Assembly (NCBI RefSeq): GCF_024139115.2
Contig: NW_026942891.1
Span: forward strand, 248,001 to 312,000
Length of the DNA stretch: 64,000 nucleotides
Direction: 5' to 3'
Source: Armigeres subalbatus
Lineage: Eukaryota > Arthropoda > Insecta > Diptera > Culicidae
Positions within the stretch are counted from its first letter, which is position 1. Each line of letters starts with the position of its first letter. Of the stretch, positions 32,201-40,210 are shown one piece after another. Under the pieces are notes generated by a model. The model ran no database searches and had not been told where the DNA came from. It saw nothing but the letters and a program-made list of their open reading frames with translations. A program made the translations under genes and the position numbers.

Positions 32201-35152
32201 TAGCAACCGACGTCACCCTGATGCGTTCGCGGGCTCCTCTGGTACCACGTAGCTGGAAACACTCCTCGTCTCCCCGCCCTAGCAACACAGTTCGGATCGA
32301 TTAAGTTTCAGCAACTCCAATGTGACAGGATTTGGTCGCATATGAGTCACAGTGTCTGGTATGTGACAAGTGTGCTTCTCGGGCGGATTACTAGCCTGGA
32401 TGGCATCATGCTCGCTATCACACAGTCTGCATCGAGTAATATCGCGCGGTAGGCAGATATCTTGCTGCGCTACATCAAGCGGTACGTGCTCTTCTGATCA
32501 AAAGAGCCTCGTTTTGTGAAAATCTTTGAAATGATTAATCCACCTCAAAGTGGGATGAAAATATTACTTATCCATCTAAACCAGATATGCGCCTGTGTCT
32601 TAAGGAAAGTTATAGGGATGGTATTTTCCTAACTTTTTCCCACTTTTCCTAAGACACCTGATACTTATGGCCCCCCTAAAATCAGTTTTTGAGCAAAGCT
32701 TTTTAGTATACTGTGTTACGGTGTTTATTCTTGTCTAGTGGTTGAAGCTTGCGATTACACGATTTCAAGACGCTTCGACAAATTGAATTTTTCAAAGAAA
32801 CAAGATCATTGTCAATATCACTTTTGGTATCCAAAGGAACGTCAATATCAACATCAAAATTCCTATCGATGAATCTGAGTGTGCTGCCGCATCGCTATAG
32901 ATGCCGCACTTAAGAGATCCGGTAGAACAGACTTGAATTATTGGCGTAAATGAATAACCTGACCAAGACACAAGAGACGTTTCTTCAATCCCAGGGTCGA
33001 CTAGCTACTGGGTAGTCGGGTTTTTCACGGTATACAAAAACCTAACAACACCAAACTTTCACTTTTCTTATATAATTTTATTTTTCCTATTTGTGGCATG
33101 TGCGTGTTGTTCTGTGTAATAAATTTGTGTGTTAAGTGTGAGCTAGTTTTAATGGTGGTACCGATAAATTCCGCTGCTGTACTGTGCCGGCCGGAATAGG
33201 TTGAGGTGCTTAGCTATAATTGATGTAGAGTACGTAGATATAATGTTAACTACAGTATGCCTCTTCCGGTTACTACTACTAGACACATGATCGTATTTGT
33301 CGTTTACCTTAGGTTAGAATTGAGTGTTTTGAATTATTATTCCTCAGAAAGCTACACATTCTAGGCATCATTGACCGCTTGTGTAGATCGGTCTGCATCT
33401 GATCACGCACGTTTTTCCGCATCACTTATATATATACTCATTTTATTTCTCAGATACCGCGCCATTCTCGGTCCGTTCCAGTGGCCCGTATGGTTGGCGC
33501 TGACGCTTACATACCTGATGGCGATCTTCCCGTTAGCTTTCTCGGACAAAATGAGCCTCCGTCACTTGATTGGAAACTGGACCGAAATCGAGAACATGTT
33601 TTGGTACGTATTCGGAACATTCACCAACAGTTTAACGTTCACCGGAGAAAACTCCTGGAGCAATACGAAGAAAACCTCAACCAGAATGTTAATCGGTGAG
33701 CATGAATCATCATCTGTAAAGCGTTGAAGTACGCAATAATGCTTATTAAATTTAAGGAATCTATTGGGTGTTTACGATCATTATTACATCGTGCTATACG
33801 GGTTCGATCATTGCGTTTGTGACGATGCCCGTGGTGCCGGAAACGATTGATTCGGTCGACCAGTTGCAAAGTGGCTTCTTTCGCTTCGTTACTCTAGACC
33901 GTGGAGGTTGGGAGCGATGGTTCATGAACTCCAGCGATTCGACAACGGATAAGATGATACAGAAGTTGAAGTTTGTTTCCAGCATTGACGAAGGAATTAG
34001 GAATGTTACGGAGGCTTTTCTTATTTCGTATGCATTTATAGGATCCAAAGCTGAGCTGGACTATTTGGTACAATCCAACTTCTCCGATGAGTAAGAAATT
34101 ACCAAGTTTCTTAACAAAAAGAAACCAATTAAGCAAGAATTTTATATTTCAGATCAAACAATAGGCGGTATACGTTGCACGTGAGCAAACAATGTTTCTC
34201 CCTGTTCGGCGTTTCATACGTCTTTCAATTGAACTCGGTGTACAGGGACAAGTTCAACAATGCCATGTTGTATATGCAGGAAGCGGGAATAATGTCCAAG
34301 CTGTTGAAAGATGTTTCATGGGATATGCAAAAGACTAAAGATGGGCGTTATCGACAAGCATCTGTCGGGAAGGTACTCAAAGTTCCTACAGCCGGTGAAA
34401 AAGGCTTAACTGTGGGTGACACGGAAGGTATGTTTTTACTGATGGGCATTGGCTATCTGCTGGGGTTAGCTGTCCTTATCTCTGAATGGGTCGGTGGATG
34501 TAGCAACAAGTGCAGGGAAATTATCAAGGCCAGAAAGGAACGATTACTTAGTCCAAGTAGCTCAATTCCACAATCTAATACTTCATCAGCTAATCCAAAT
34601 TCACCCAGGAAAAGACGACGACCATCGGATAAGGAGTATAGTCTGATGGATACAGCAGAAAACTGCTCTACAAGTCAGGCAACTCCCAACGAAACTGGAT
34701 TAGGTAGTGATTCGTCAGATGTTAGTGAGGGAGGTTTACACAAGAAAAGTTTATCCGAAAGTGTTCACAATGTTAGTCCAAACACGTTGAAGGAAATGTA
34801 CGAAGGACCGAACCGTAGACACTCCACTATCGTGTACATCGATGGTAAGATGATGTCTGAAGAGGAGGCGCGGCACTACGCTGCCACCAATAAAAGTAAA
34901 CAAAAACACCATTCAAGTTTGAGTTCAGTTGTTGAGCATGAGGTAACACGGCTTTTCAAATACCTGGACGATCACACATCTACACAAGTGGATCTGAGGG
35001 AACGCCATCATCACCATCATCATCAGCATTCCAAGAAGAAATCCATGGAAGTAGAAGCTGAAGTTAATCACTCTGTTGAGGCACAGTTGGAAGCTAAGGC
35101 TAGCGAGAGCAACAGTCAGGAGGCTTCTTTTGGGGAGAAATTGATCCATTGA
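4231..35152 (+). CDS. Ir21a: Ionotropic receptor, Ir21a-like (five coding exons)
   Basis: Join of 4231-5294, 5352-5513, 33454-33695, 33757-34090 and 34153-35152 (2802 nt, 933 aa). All introns are GT-AG and codon phase is kept at every join. A signal peptide (about 1-20) precedes an extracellular amino-terminal region, then ligand-binding lobe S1 (from about 295, '[15 protein letters not shown]'), TM1 (about 419-439), a pore loop ('[11 protein letters not shown]'), TM2 (about 491-513, '[10 protein letters not shown]'), lobe S2, TM3 (about 694-713), and a long polar tail with a His-rich run near 885-900. This is the complete layout of an insect IR, a variant ionotropic glutamate receptor and cation channel of sensory dendrites. 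Ir21a works with Ir25a and Ir93a in cooling detection and mosquito heat seeking. The IR family is certain; the Ir21a assignment is from remembered similarity, and Ir40a or Ir93a are alternatives. Confidence 0.8.
5352..5513 (+). CDS. Ir21a: Ir21a-like exon 2 (rest of S1 lobe)
   Basis: 162 nt between acceptor 'gatttag' and donor CG|GTAAGA. It encodes '[15 protein letters not shown]...', the classic S1 segment of ionotropic receptors, and stays in frame with exons 1 and 3. Intron 1 is only 57 bp, in contrast to the giant intron that follows. Confidence 0.85.
5888..7908 (-). repeat. 3' LTR of the copia element, interrupted
   Basis: Outer part 5888-6091 and inner part 7889-7908 together equal the 222-bp LTR. 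The interruption is the 1.8-kb element at 6092-7888. The pol stop codon (TAA at 7889-7891) lies inside the LTR. Confidence 0.88.
6092..7888. mobile_element. CACG-ended DNA element inserted in the copia LTR
   Basis: It splits the LTR exactly, with TT on both sides (6090-6091 and 7889-7890). The ends are CACGCAGAAA and, inverted, CACGGACAGAAA. A 2-bp TSD with CAC ends would suit a CACTA-like element, but this is tentative. Inside are two short plus frames (6873-7097 and 7148-7345) with no recognised domain, and a small palindrome around 6509-6590 (agctttat...ataaagct). The rest is very AT-rich. Confidence 0.65.
7889..9706 (-). pseudogene. copia reverse transcriptase / RNase H region
   Basis: A 605-codon open frame. 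The copia RT begins at '[13 protein letters not shown]', with 'GSKWVYK', '[14 protein letters not shown]', '[13 protein letters not shown]' and the catalytic YVDD ('[10 protein letters not shown]'). RNase H follows with '[10 protein letters not shown]', '[12 protein letters not shown]' and 'KHIDTRYH'. Copia families normally use one long gag-pol frame, so the break near 9615 is read as a mutation, although a sequencing slip in the homopolymer is possible. The RT frame itself looks intact. Confidence 0.88.
9612..12015 (-). pseudogene. copia Gag, protease and integrase region
   Basis: The probable start is ATG at 12013-12015 ([10 protein letters not shown]). An in-frame TAG at 11865-11867 interrupts the gag part. 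Downstream come the gag helix region, a CCHC knuckle ('[14 protein letters not shown]'), the protease site 'VDSGASCH', the integrase HHCC zinc finger, and the DDE core ('HTDLCGPM', 'RSDRGAEF', '[10 protein letters not shown]'). The frame ends at 9612 through an indel in an A7 run (plus 9615-9621). Losing one base there would join it to the downstream RT frame. The product would package and integrate element cDNA. Confidence 0.88.
12134..12154 (-). promoter_or_regulatory. Primer-binding site of the copia element
   Basis: Directly inside the 5' LTR the minus strand reads GGTTATAGGCCCAGTCGC. This resembles the copia-type PBS GGTTATGGGCCCAGTC, which pairs with an internal fragment of initiator tRNA-Met. 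One base differs from that form. Confidence 0.65.
12155..12376 (-). repeat. 5' LTR of the copia element
   Basis: 222 bp with TG...CA ends on the minus strand. It matches the split 3' LTR except for CC/TT at one dinucleotide (near 12317). It should hold the promoter and polyadenylation site of the element. Confidence 0.9.
12551..13274. other. Unassigned intronic DNA
   Basis: Lies between the foldback MITE and the truncated 3' end of the RTE LINE. Short frames such as 12744-12974 lack any domain signature. Nothing recognised. Confidence 0.4.
13275..14346 (-). pseudogene. RTE-A reverse transcriptase, broken
   Basis: Minus frames encode '[20 protein letters not shown]', a '[13 protein letters not shown]'-like block, '[18 protein letters not shown]', '[19 protein letters not shown]' and '[14 protein letters not shown]'. 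The catalytic ADD block lies in a part interrupted by stops and frameshifts (around 13537-13660). The 3' end is lost near 13275. Confidence 0.8.
15699..17753 (-). mobile_element. RTE-clade LINE copy 2 (family B) with 11-bp TSD
   Basis: Minus-strand LINE flanked by CTGTTGTAGAT (15688-15698 and 17754-17764). The 3' end carries a TAAATAAAATAAAT-like tail and the 5' leader is at 17503-17753. Copy 1 at 2070-3410 is almost identical, so the family moved recently. The copy lies in the loop of the foldback element. Confidence 0.92.
15910..17502 (-). pseudogene. RTE-B ORF with endonuclease deleted, RT present
   Basis: A 530-codon frame begins with the endonuclease start ('[11 protein letters not shown]', '[12 protein letters not shown]') but jumps at about 17250 straight to the RT ('[18 protein letters not shown]'). 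Nearly the whole endonuclease is therefore missing by an in-frame deletion. The RT is continuous: '[13 protein letters not shown]', '[18 protein letters not shown]', '[13 protein letters not shown]', '[13 protein letters not shown]'. A small deletion near 15955 breaks the C-terminus, whose remainder ([16 protein letters not shown], ending 15714) is out of frame. It could make RT but not nick DNA. Confidence 0.85.
18295..18741. mobile_element. 447-bp insert flanked by a 22-bp direct repeat
   Basis: AACTCGCCGAAAGCATTCGA(AT) occurs at 18273-18294 and 18742-18763, while the other arm of the foldback has it once. The insert has no TIRs, no clear poly(A) and no ORF. It contains purine-rich 'ggaaggaagggaaggaatg' and, near its right end, 'aaaacaaaacaaaacac'. 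The long duplication suggests retroposition, but the family is unknown. Confidence 0.6.
20183..20355 (-). pseudogene. RTE-A linker piece between two inserts
   Basis: The minus frame '[20 protein letters not shown]' is a hallmark of RTE elements just before RT. A TAG near 20330 and a 1-nt loss at the neighbouring junction show decay. The frame runs into the CATTG-flanked insert on the left. Confidence 0.78.
20560..22455. repeat. Inverted pair of GGAATTCCTCCTGGAGTTCC tandem arrays
   Basis: From 20560 to about 21260 the plus strand carries imperfect tandem units of the type GGAATTCCTCCTGGAGTTCC (about 24 bp). From about 21270 to 22455 the units are the reverse complement (GGAACTCCAGGAGGAATTCC). 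The switch makes a large potential hairpin centred near 21270. Apparent ORFs such as runs of 'EFLLEFLQ' are by-products of the repeat. Confidence 0.85.
22455..23290. repeat. Tandem array of GGATTCCCGTCGGAATCCCG units
   Basis: Imperfect units of about 23-24 bp (GGATTCCCGTCGGAATCCCGAAA type) fill about 830 bp. They differ in sequence from the neighbouring array, so the element holds two satellite types. A 239-codon minus frame across it is repeat-encoded, not a gene. Confidence 0.85.
23920..24239 (-). pseudogene. RTE-A linker between endonuclease and RT
   Basis: A Lys/Arg-rich minus frame ('[16 protein letters not shown]', '[18 protein letters not shown]') typical of the RTE inter-domain region. 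It runs into the TTA-flanked insert at 23919. Confidence 0.75.
24240..24957 (-). pseudogene. RTE-A endonuclease domain fragment
   Basis: The minus frame shows an apurinic-type endonuclease: '[17 protein letters not shown]', '[14 protein letters not shown]' (usually GDxNAQIG; here Arg replaces the Gly-like position), '[20 protein letters not shown]', then the 'WRHPS..SQIDHV', '[16 protein letters not shown]' segment. This enzyme nicks target DNA for target-primed reverse transcription. Its N-terminal part continues beyond the insert at 27203 and upwards. Confidence 0.8.
25516..25680. repeat. Short inverted repeat
   Basis: 'cgcgagaagattagagttt...ttagcattt' (25516-25560) is inverted at about 25636-25680 ('aaatgctaatatcttcgc...aaactctaatcttctcgcgg'). 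Arms are about 45 bp with a gap. Confidence 0.6.
25680..26810. repeat. Minisatellite, ~60-65-bp units
   Basis: Units containing 'TCTGCCCGGTATAAGGCG', then 'AAGGGAGGAGTAATGCC', then 'TTCTTTAAATGGATGCG' repeat roughly a dozen times with substitutions. The array is split by the hAT-like MITE at 25800-26199. Confidence 0.85.
25800..26199. mobile_element. 400-bp hAT-like MITE rich in CCCGACCCG repeats
   Basis: GTCTGCCC flanks both sides (25792-25799 and 26200-26207), a perfect 8-bp TSD inside a minisatellite unit. The termini are TAGGGATGG and, inverted, TAGAGATAG, matching hAT ends. The interior has degenerate repeats of the form AACCCGACCCGA in its outer parts and AT-rich DNA in the middle. Confidence 0.8.
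27203..27794 (-). pseudogene. RTE-A 5' region and start of endonuclease
   Basis: Minus-strand sequence upstream of the endonuclease includes the frame that joins ('STSFKYH' | 'IYYCGAD') to 24957 once the insert is removed. Beyond about 27400 it looks like 5' UTR, with two 'cccctaacatgg(g/a)ga' repeats near 27547 and 27583. The 5' boundary is set by the next element at 27800. Confidence 0.6.
27800..30658. mobile_element. Transib-like foldback element 2, ~740-bp inverted arms
   Basis: CAATG flanks both ends (27795-27799 and 30659-30663). Both termini read CACAATGGTCGGAACCCGTG. The inverted arms run 27800 to about 28545 and about 29905-30658, and stay similar through blocks such as 'gcgtataggggagaaggtgg'. 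The loop (28546-29904) has no recognised ORF. End sequence and 5-bp TSD match the element at 14352-20177 in type, though the arms differ. Confidence 0.78.
30840..31265. repeat. TGCCTTTCTCG-family repeat, copy 3 (partial), split by a MITE
   Basis: The sequence 'tgcaacttgttgcgag', a CA-rich stretch, 'acatcacctcaattcatcgaact', 'gtcgatcggtatataacactatg' and 'gggccttc' parallels 42780-42980. It is interrupted by the MITE at 30992-31210. Confidence 0.6.
30992..31210. mobile_element. 219-bp MITE, 9-bp TSD GTCGATCGG
   Basis: Ends are CACGGTATACAGGAAACAAG... and, inverted, CACGGCATACAAAAAACAAG..., about 30 bp with few mismatches. The exact 9-bp repeat GTCGATCGG lies at 30983-30991 and 31211-31219. 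The other copies of the host repeat contain this site once, so it is a true duplication. Confidence 0.85.
31430..31745 (-). mobile_element. tRNA-related SINE, Feilai-like
   Basis: The minus strand reads GATTCGATTCCCGG (31650-31663 region), a pol III B-box form, with a tRNA-like head to its right. It ends in an A-rich AATAAGAATAAGAAAAAGAAG tail near 31435-31465. The body ('gaaattatctctacttccctgggcat' inverted and 'gcctcgctgcttgttcattc' on plus) is the sequence type I associate with the Aedes Feilai family. Non-autonomous, mobilised by LINE proteins. Confidence 0.7.
31812..32140 (-). pseudogene. C-terminal fragment of an R1-like LINE reverse transcriptase ORF
   Basis: The minus frame encodes '[10 protein letters not shown]', '[14 protein letters not shown]' and the zinc motif '[21 protein letters not shown]' (C-x2-C-x8-H-x4-C), the usual end of R1/I-group LINE ORF2 proteins. 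More of the same element may extend to about 32480. The RT core is absent. This is a different clade from the RTE copies. Confidence 0.7.
32480..33453. other. Last part of intron 2, nothing recognised
   Basis: No transposon ends, ORFs or RNA genes could be supported. A polypyrimidine stretch and TTTCTCAG precede exon 3. Confidence 0.4.
33454..33695 (+). CDS. Ir21a: Ir21a-like exon 3 (TM1 and pore loop)
   Basis: Acceptor 'tttatttctcag' is followed by 242 nt encoding '[13 protein letters not shown]' and the TM1 helix, then the pore region '[14 protein letters not shown]'. The donor is G|GTGAGC. The phase-2 join to exon 2, about 28 kb away, forms an Arg codon and keeps the IR alignment continuous. 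Confidence 0.85.
33757..34090 (+). CDS. Ir21a: Ir21a-like exon 4 (TM2 and start of S2)
   Basis: Encodes '[20 protein letters not shown]' (TM2) and the first part of ligand lobe S2 ('[16 protein letters not shown]...'). It is bounded by acceptor 'aaatttaag' and donor GA|GTAAGA. The introns on either side are 61 and 62 bp. Confidence 0.85.
34153..35152 (+). CDS. Ir21a: Ir21a-like exon 5 (S2, TM3, cytoplasmic tail)
   Basis: After acceptor 'atatttcag' the exon completes S2 and encodes TM3 ('[21 protein letters not shown]'-type helix). About 220 cytoplasmic residues follow, rich in Ser, Lys and Glu, with an HHHHHHQH run and a stop at 35150-35152. So long a tail is unusual among IRs and may carry trafficking or phosphorylation sites; this is inference. 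Confidence 0.85.
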
Positions 35153-35235
35153 AAAAAAAATATTACAAATCTCATAGACCAATGATAGATCTTGACTTAA
35201 CCTCACTTTTGGACAGTTCACAGAGCTTGTCCGCA

Positions 35236-35241
35236 AATAAA
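35236..35241 (+). terminator. Predicted polyadenylation signal of the receptor gene
   Basis: AATAAA lies 84 bp after the stop codon, giving a short 3' UTR that ends just before or inside the palindromic repeat at 35257-35510. No other AATAAA occurs between the stop codon and this site. Confidence 0.5.
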
Positions 35242-35256
35242 AATTCAAAACTTCCC

Positions 35257-35510
35257 TTGTCATAAGACGAGTTTGTACAATTCCATTCAGTTCCACTCAC
35301 TACTTTATTGTACTTTTTGACAGATACGTATTTCGACCTCAATAGTAAGGCCGTCTTCAGTGTCTCGTACTTGACTCGTACGCACGTACGTACGAGACAC
35401 TGAAGACGGCCTTACTGTTGAGGTCAAAACACGTATCTGTCAAAAGGTATAATAAAGTAGTGGAATAAATGGAACTGTAAAAACTCGTTTTATGATAAGT
35501 GAATACATTC
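35257..35510. repeat. Palindromic MITE-like repeat at the receptor 3' end
   Basis: The left arm (35257 to about 35378: 'ataagacgagttt', 'cactactttatt', 'ttgacagatacgtatttcga', 'aaggccgtcttcagtgtctc') is inverted to about 35510. It lies directly after the AATAAA at 35236, so it may sit at or just past the transcript end. Confidence 0.8.
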
Positions 35511-35909
35511 CACTAAAAGCTTAAAATAATTTTCGTATCAGAACGTGTTCGCAAAGTCGAAGCAAATTCTGCTCTTCCCTCCTATGGGAAACCCCATTGC
35601 TATCTGTCGGAGTTTGAGTGAAACATGGCCGCCATCTCCTCCTCTCTGTTGCTCTACTGTAAAAACCCATAAAGAACTGTCATTGTTTGTGTGAAGAATT
35701 TTGCTTCGACTTCTCCAGAAACTAAGTCCCTGTGAACCAGCTCTGCGAACTGTCAAACTACACCACACAGAGCAAATAAAGAACCTAAAAAATGTTTAAA
35801 GAACTCAACTTTGAGTACGAAGTTCAAAAATTTAACACAATAGTAGGTAGTTTTCTCACTCTCTCTTTTGAATGTTGTTATAAACAAAGAGAGCTCTATT
35901 GATTCAACG
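35511..35909. other. Intergenic stretch, nothing recognised
   Basis: No coding frame with domain character. An antisense frame at 35538-35768 is short and has no motif. Confidence 0.4.
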
Positions 35910-36107
35910 AAAAGATATTTTAGTTACTAGATAAAGATTGTCGCTGTCGTCGCTGTCCGGAACATCTTTTGCTGGCGAGGATAGGGGAGCTAAATGTCAA
36001 AGAAGGAAAATCCATACGATTTGACAGGTATGTACCACACATGTTTCGGACAGCAGAACAAAGGGAACCGAAGCGACAATCTTTATCTAGTAACTAAAAT
36101 ATCTTTT
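35910..36107. mobile_element. 198-bp MITE, 8-bp TSD ATTCAACG
   Basis: AAAAGATATTTTAGTTACTAG... begins the element and is inverted at its right end. ATTCAACG is perfectly repeated at 35902-35909 and 36108-36115. An 8-bp TSD points to hAT-type mobilisation, although the termini are not typical hAT ends. Confidence 0.82.
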
Positions 36108-36729
36108 ATTCAACGTGATCTGTTCCGTGGTTGAAGCCAAATTTGAGGTTGTTTTCACCATAGTCCCGGGTGAGTGAAAACAACATAAATTTGAATTAGT
36201 GGAACCTCATAGTGGGTGAAAATTCAACACGGGAGTAAAGGTAAAGTACTCACCGCATTTTTTTCGCATTTTACTTATTTTTGGCTTCTTCCACGCAAGG
36301 GCGGATTTGAGTGAAAGGAACCGTAGAGTGAGTTGTTTCGCGACAGTCTAGAGACACTATAAACAAAGACAGGAAATGTTCCAGTTGGAATTCCAAAACT
36401 AATGTCAGTGTCAATCCAATCGAGCAAGAGACCTGTCATTCCAATAAATCGTGCTTGACATTTGGTGAGGGCCATTCTTTAGATATGTTTTAATTATTAT
36501 TTTATTATTTTTTGATAGTTTTGGGCTAATCGACCTCAACAAATGGTTGAAAATAAACTTTACTTATTTGTATAGTGAATTTACAACCCGATGTGAGTTG
36601 ATGAACGCAATACAAATTCAATATTTTTGAATCATGAAAATTGTATAGATTAATTTAAAAAAAAACTTTATTCAGCATCAGCAGTGTTGCGCATCAGCAG
36701 TGTCTGTTTATAGTATCTTTAATGCAGCA

Positions 36730-37093
36730 TACACACTAGTCAAGTAGTTTGACGAACATTGACTCCGCCCCCAAGAAAACGCTTCGGTTGCTGCTTAGTT
36801 TGAACGCCTGTGAAGTTGGAAAAAAATAAAACGATTTGATTTTGGTTTGAGTTGCCGGGTGCGGAGTCAAGGTTCGCCAAACATGTTTGAACATTTGTAG
36901 TGAAGTTGCACAAACCCTCATATATTTGTTGATGGTTGGTGCTCAAGTTGGCGCTTCGGTCGTTCGTGTGTGATATTGTTGGCCGAATAAATTGATTATT
37001 CGTGCCGCTGTTGGTGAAACTTGATGGATGTTTGAATAAACGAGAGGTGGAGTCAATGTTGGTCAAACTGCTTGACCGTGTGTACGTTTCATA
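36730..37093. mobile_element. TIR element with ~45-60-bp arms
   Basis: The left arm (36730-36775: CATACACACTAGTCAAGTAG..., 'acattgactccgcccc') is inverted at about 37042-37093. TAATGCAG occurs on both sides (36721-36729 region and 37093-37100), a possible 8-bp TSD. The inside repeats 'gttcgccaaacatgtttg', another partial copy of the arm. Confidence 0.65.
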
Positions 37094-37100
37094 ATGCAGT

Positions 37101-37478
37101 CTACTCGAATTCAAGTAAAAATAAGAAGAAGACAATCGACGGTGTTAACTTTGACAGATCTCACGGCTCAGCATAGGGAGCTCACTTTAAAATGATGATA
37201 ATGAATTCTAGACTGAATTCAATTCAAATCTGAAACGGAAAAATTCTGAAATACATATTTGACAGCTTATTTTTTATTATTTGTATTATTTCCAGAAATG
37301 CATCTATTGTATAGTTCTGAAGTTTTTCCGTATCCTACATTCATCAGATGTTAAATAAATTAAGTCTACAATTTCTGAGTTTTTTTTTAAAGTGGGCTCC
37401 CTATGCTGAGCTGGTGATACCTGTTCGAAGCTAACGCCGACGGTTGTCTTCTTCTTATGTTTACTTGGAATCGTCTAT
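37101..37478. mobile_element. TIR element with ~90-bp arms
   Basis: 'aagtaaaaataagaagaagacaatcgacgg' followed by 'ctcagcatagggagctcacttt' (about 37110-37193) is inverted at about 37387-37470. The centre near 37290 is AT-rich. No TSD could be fixed because it abuts the previous element. Confidence 0.65.
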
Positions 37479-37796
37479 AGAAGGTTGGTATTTATCTTGG
37501 GATCCTCATAATATGCACGTCGCATCTAAACCCAAAAAGGAAATCTGACAATTCCGGACCAATGCGATTTGGGCGTACATGATTTTGTAAACAAGCATTG
37601 GAATGCAAATTGCTACAAAAACAAGCACTTCCTGCAAAACCACGGTATATATTCGACAGAATAAGTTTTTCTTTATAAGATAAGGCCAATTAGTTTAGTA
37701 GGAAAACGCTTGAGTTCTAAGGGGCTATCCACAAATTACGTCACGCATATAGAGGTATGTTTGTTTGTGTTACACCAAAAACGCATTATGTAGGTA

Positions 37797-39185
37797 AGGT
37801 ACCCCGGGGCAAGTGGGACCTAAAAAAACGCTAGTTCAGCGAAATCGTTAATGCATACTTAGAAAACAGGGTATTTCAGGACATTAACCACGGATACATC
37901 ATTATATGCTTCCGTTGTTGAAGTGTAGACGTGTTGTAAGCCATTTATTCAGTTACAAAAATATTGGTAGTGACATAAATAAATTTACCTGTGGGACCCG
38001 CTTACCCCTTCAAACGGGGCAAGTGGGACCTATTCTGTTGTATACTGTCGGACGAAACTAATTTGAAGAATGCAGATATAATGTTCATGTAATTTCTGAG
38101 TCGTAGTATTTCCGATCATGGATGGAGGTTTATTGCTTGACAGACTTTTGTTTTGGGCAAAAAGAAAGGGATTACAATGTTAGCAAATATAAAAACAAGA
38201 CAACAGCCTGTTTACTGTTTAATTGGCCTTTGTCTGGCTTTCCATTAGCTTACTTTCTTACCAAATGTGTTAGATGGAAGAGATGAGCAAATCTTTGTTC
38301 ACTTTTCGAATGAATGTTTCTCTGTTTAGAACACAAATTATTACATAAATTAGAACTTCAAAAGGAACGTTTTTATTCATGCGATGCGCAGTGTTGTAAA
38401 TTTGTAATAGAACGAAATGGCCAATTTATGTCTTAGGCAATTTATTTATCTGAAAATCTGTTAATCTGATGCGATGTTTAAAAATAACAAAACACAAGAA
38501 AAAACCTGTTGATCTATTGTAGAATAAATAGATTGTTTGCACTGTAAACGGAAAATTTAGCATAGCTATAACCATTGCTCTTTTCCATGAGGAAAATAAT
38601 TTCCAGAAAGTAAAATACACATTTGGTAAATCAACTGTACACCACTTCTTAACAACGAAACCAACGATATCAACTGCATTTGATTCAGATCCATATGATA
38701 TATGAGTGTCGAAGTTATTTTTCACTAGAAAACAATCTAAAAACAAGTAAAATGGCTCTATCGAAAATGTTTTTCAAATATGTCCCACTTGCCCCATGCA
38801 TGTTAAAACTTAAGGGCAAGTGAAAATTTCAGATTTTGGCTTTAATCAAAACTTTTAAATCGTTCTCGATGTCACACAATTATTTAATTGCTCAAAATAT
38901 TCACCTATCACATCAATGATGAATTTAGAAACGACTATTTTTTTGGAAATTCGTTGAATTAATATAAAAGTAATAGATTTTGCCGGTAGTTTAAAGTCAT
39001 GATTAAACAATACCATTAGTATGGTGCCGCAAATGGTTTTGATTCCAATTTTTTTTGTGTCAGGCGAATTCGTTGATAGTTCTGCTTCATCTTTCTAGAA
39101 CATTGTTACCATTAAAAACGTTCACCGATTAATTGGCAGCCATAGTACCCACTTACCCCGTATTTTCACTTGCCCCGGGGTACCT
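37797..39185. mobile_element. TA-flanked element with GGGGCAAGTGGGAC repeats
   Basis: The TIR AGGTACCCCGGGGCAAGTG is present at both ends and TA lies on each side (37795-37796 and 39186-39187). Further GGGGCAAGTGGGACC copies lie inside at about 38028 and, inverted, at 38765 and 39150. The TA target suggests Tc1/mariner-type mobilisation. The 1.4-kb interior has no transposase. Confidence 0.78.
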
Positions 39186-39236
39186 TATATTATGTACCTA
39201 AGAAATCTTGGCATATGCAGATTTTTATTCAAAATT

Positions 39237-39440
39237 GGGTAGAATACGGCATTAGTAGTATGCGACTATTAGAGGGAAATATAACAATATTTGTGTAATC
39301 TAATAATAATGAACAACTTATGCACATAATTTAGATCTGAACAAACAAATTAAAATTAAGGCTTTCATTTAAATATGTTTTAGCTTAAAATTCGAACTAT
39401 TTGAACAATGATTGGCTGAAACAAACAACAAACTAAATTC
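39237..39440. repeat. Dispersed repeat, copy 1
   Basis: 'gggtagaatacggc...tgcgac', 'caatatttg', 'ggctttcattt' and 'aaattcttgccattat' occur in the same order as at 45908-46125. Family unknown. Confidence 0.55.
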
Positions 39441-40200
39441 TTGCCATTATCACAAATAACAGACATGGAGACTCATCCAATTTTTGTTGTTGAGATCATG
39501 TGTGAAGCAATCCTACTAATTATTTTCTCGTTACAGGTTAAATATGAGTTTATCCCCTTATAAAAATATATGTGATTCTCAAGCTTAATATATAAAGGAC
39601 CAGTTACTTGTCGAAATTCTCTCAGATTGAACACCCAATTTTAAATAGTTCCCAGAAAATGTGTCTCCTTGTTAACCCTCCAGAAAGATTTACCTGCCAG
39701 TCACAAAATTCGGTTGAGTTGATCATTTTTATTATTTTTCTCACTACGCGTGGGTTTAAAAGTAAAACCACAGATAACAGATAGTTAAGCTACAACGCAT
39801 TTTATCTAAAATCTTGTGTAAGCTTTTGAATTGATATACGTTGACTCACTACACTCACAAAAAAACTCCGCATTATATTCATGAGTTTACACATGGATTT
39901 TTGCAATGGGGGTAGCGAAATGGATTCCATAGTTTCGACATATATATTCCATGCGCCGACATGCATTGCATGAGTGTTCACACATGCTATCCATGTGGGT
40001 CATAGTATACATGTGTGAATTTATATGCAAATAAGTATGTGCCGACACATGATATGCATATTTCAAAATACATGGATTTTTGCCATAAAGTATGTGTCGA
40101 TTTTCCTGAGTGTACTGCCATCTACTCAACTGATTGCAGAAGTACATATGGACGCAACTGATTAGCAATAGTCGAACGCAGCCAATACTCCATTGCACAG
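39441..40200. other. Intergenic stretch, nothing recognised
   Basis: AT-rich, with ACATG-rich DNA at 39885-40100. A short minus frame there (39887-40213) reflects repeated CATGTG/CACATG motifs rather than a protein. Confidence 0.4.
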
Positions 40201-40210
40201 TGACGTCACG

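Larger units (their letters stand above)
5514..33453 (+). other. Giant intron 2 of the receptor gene, filled with nested transposons
   Basis: The intron runs from donor GTAAGA (5514) to acceptor TTTCTCAG (33453), about 27.9 kb. The gene's other introns are 57-62 bp. Nearly all of its length is assigned below to mobile elements, most of them on the minus strand or non-coding. Confidence 0.85.
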
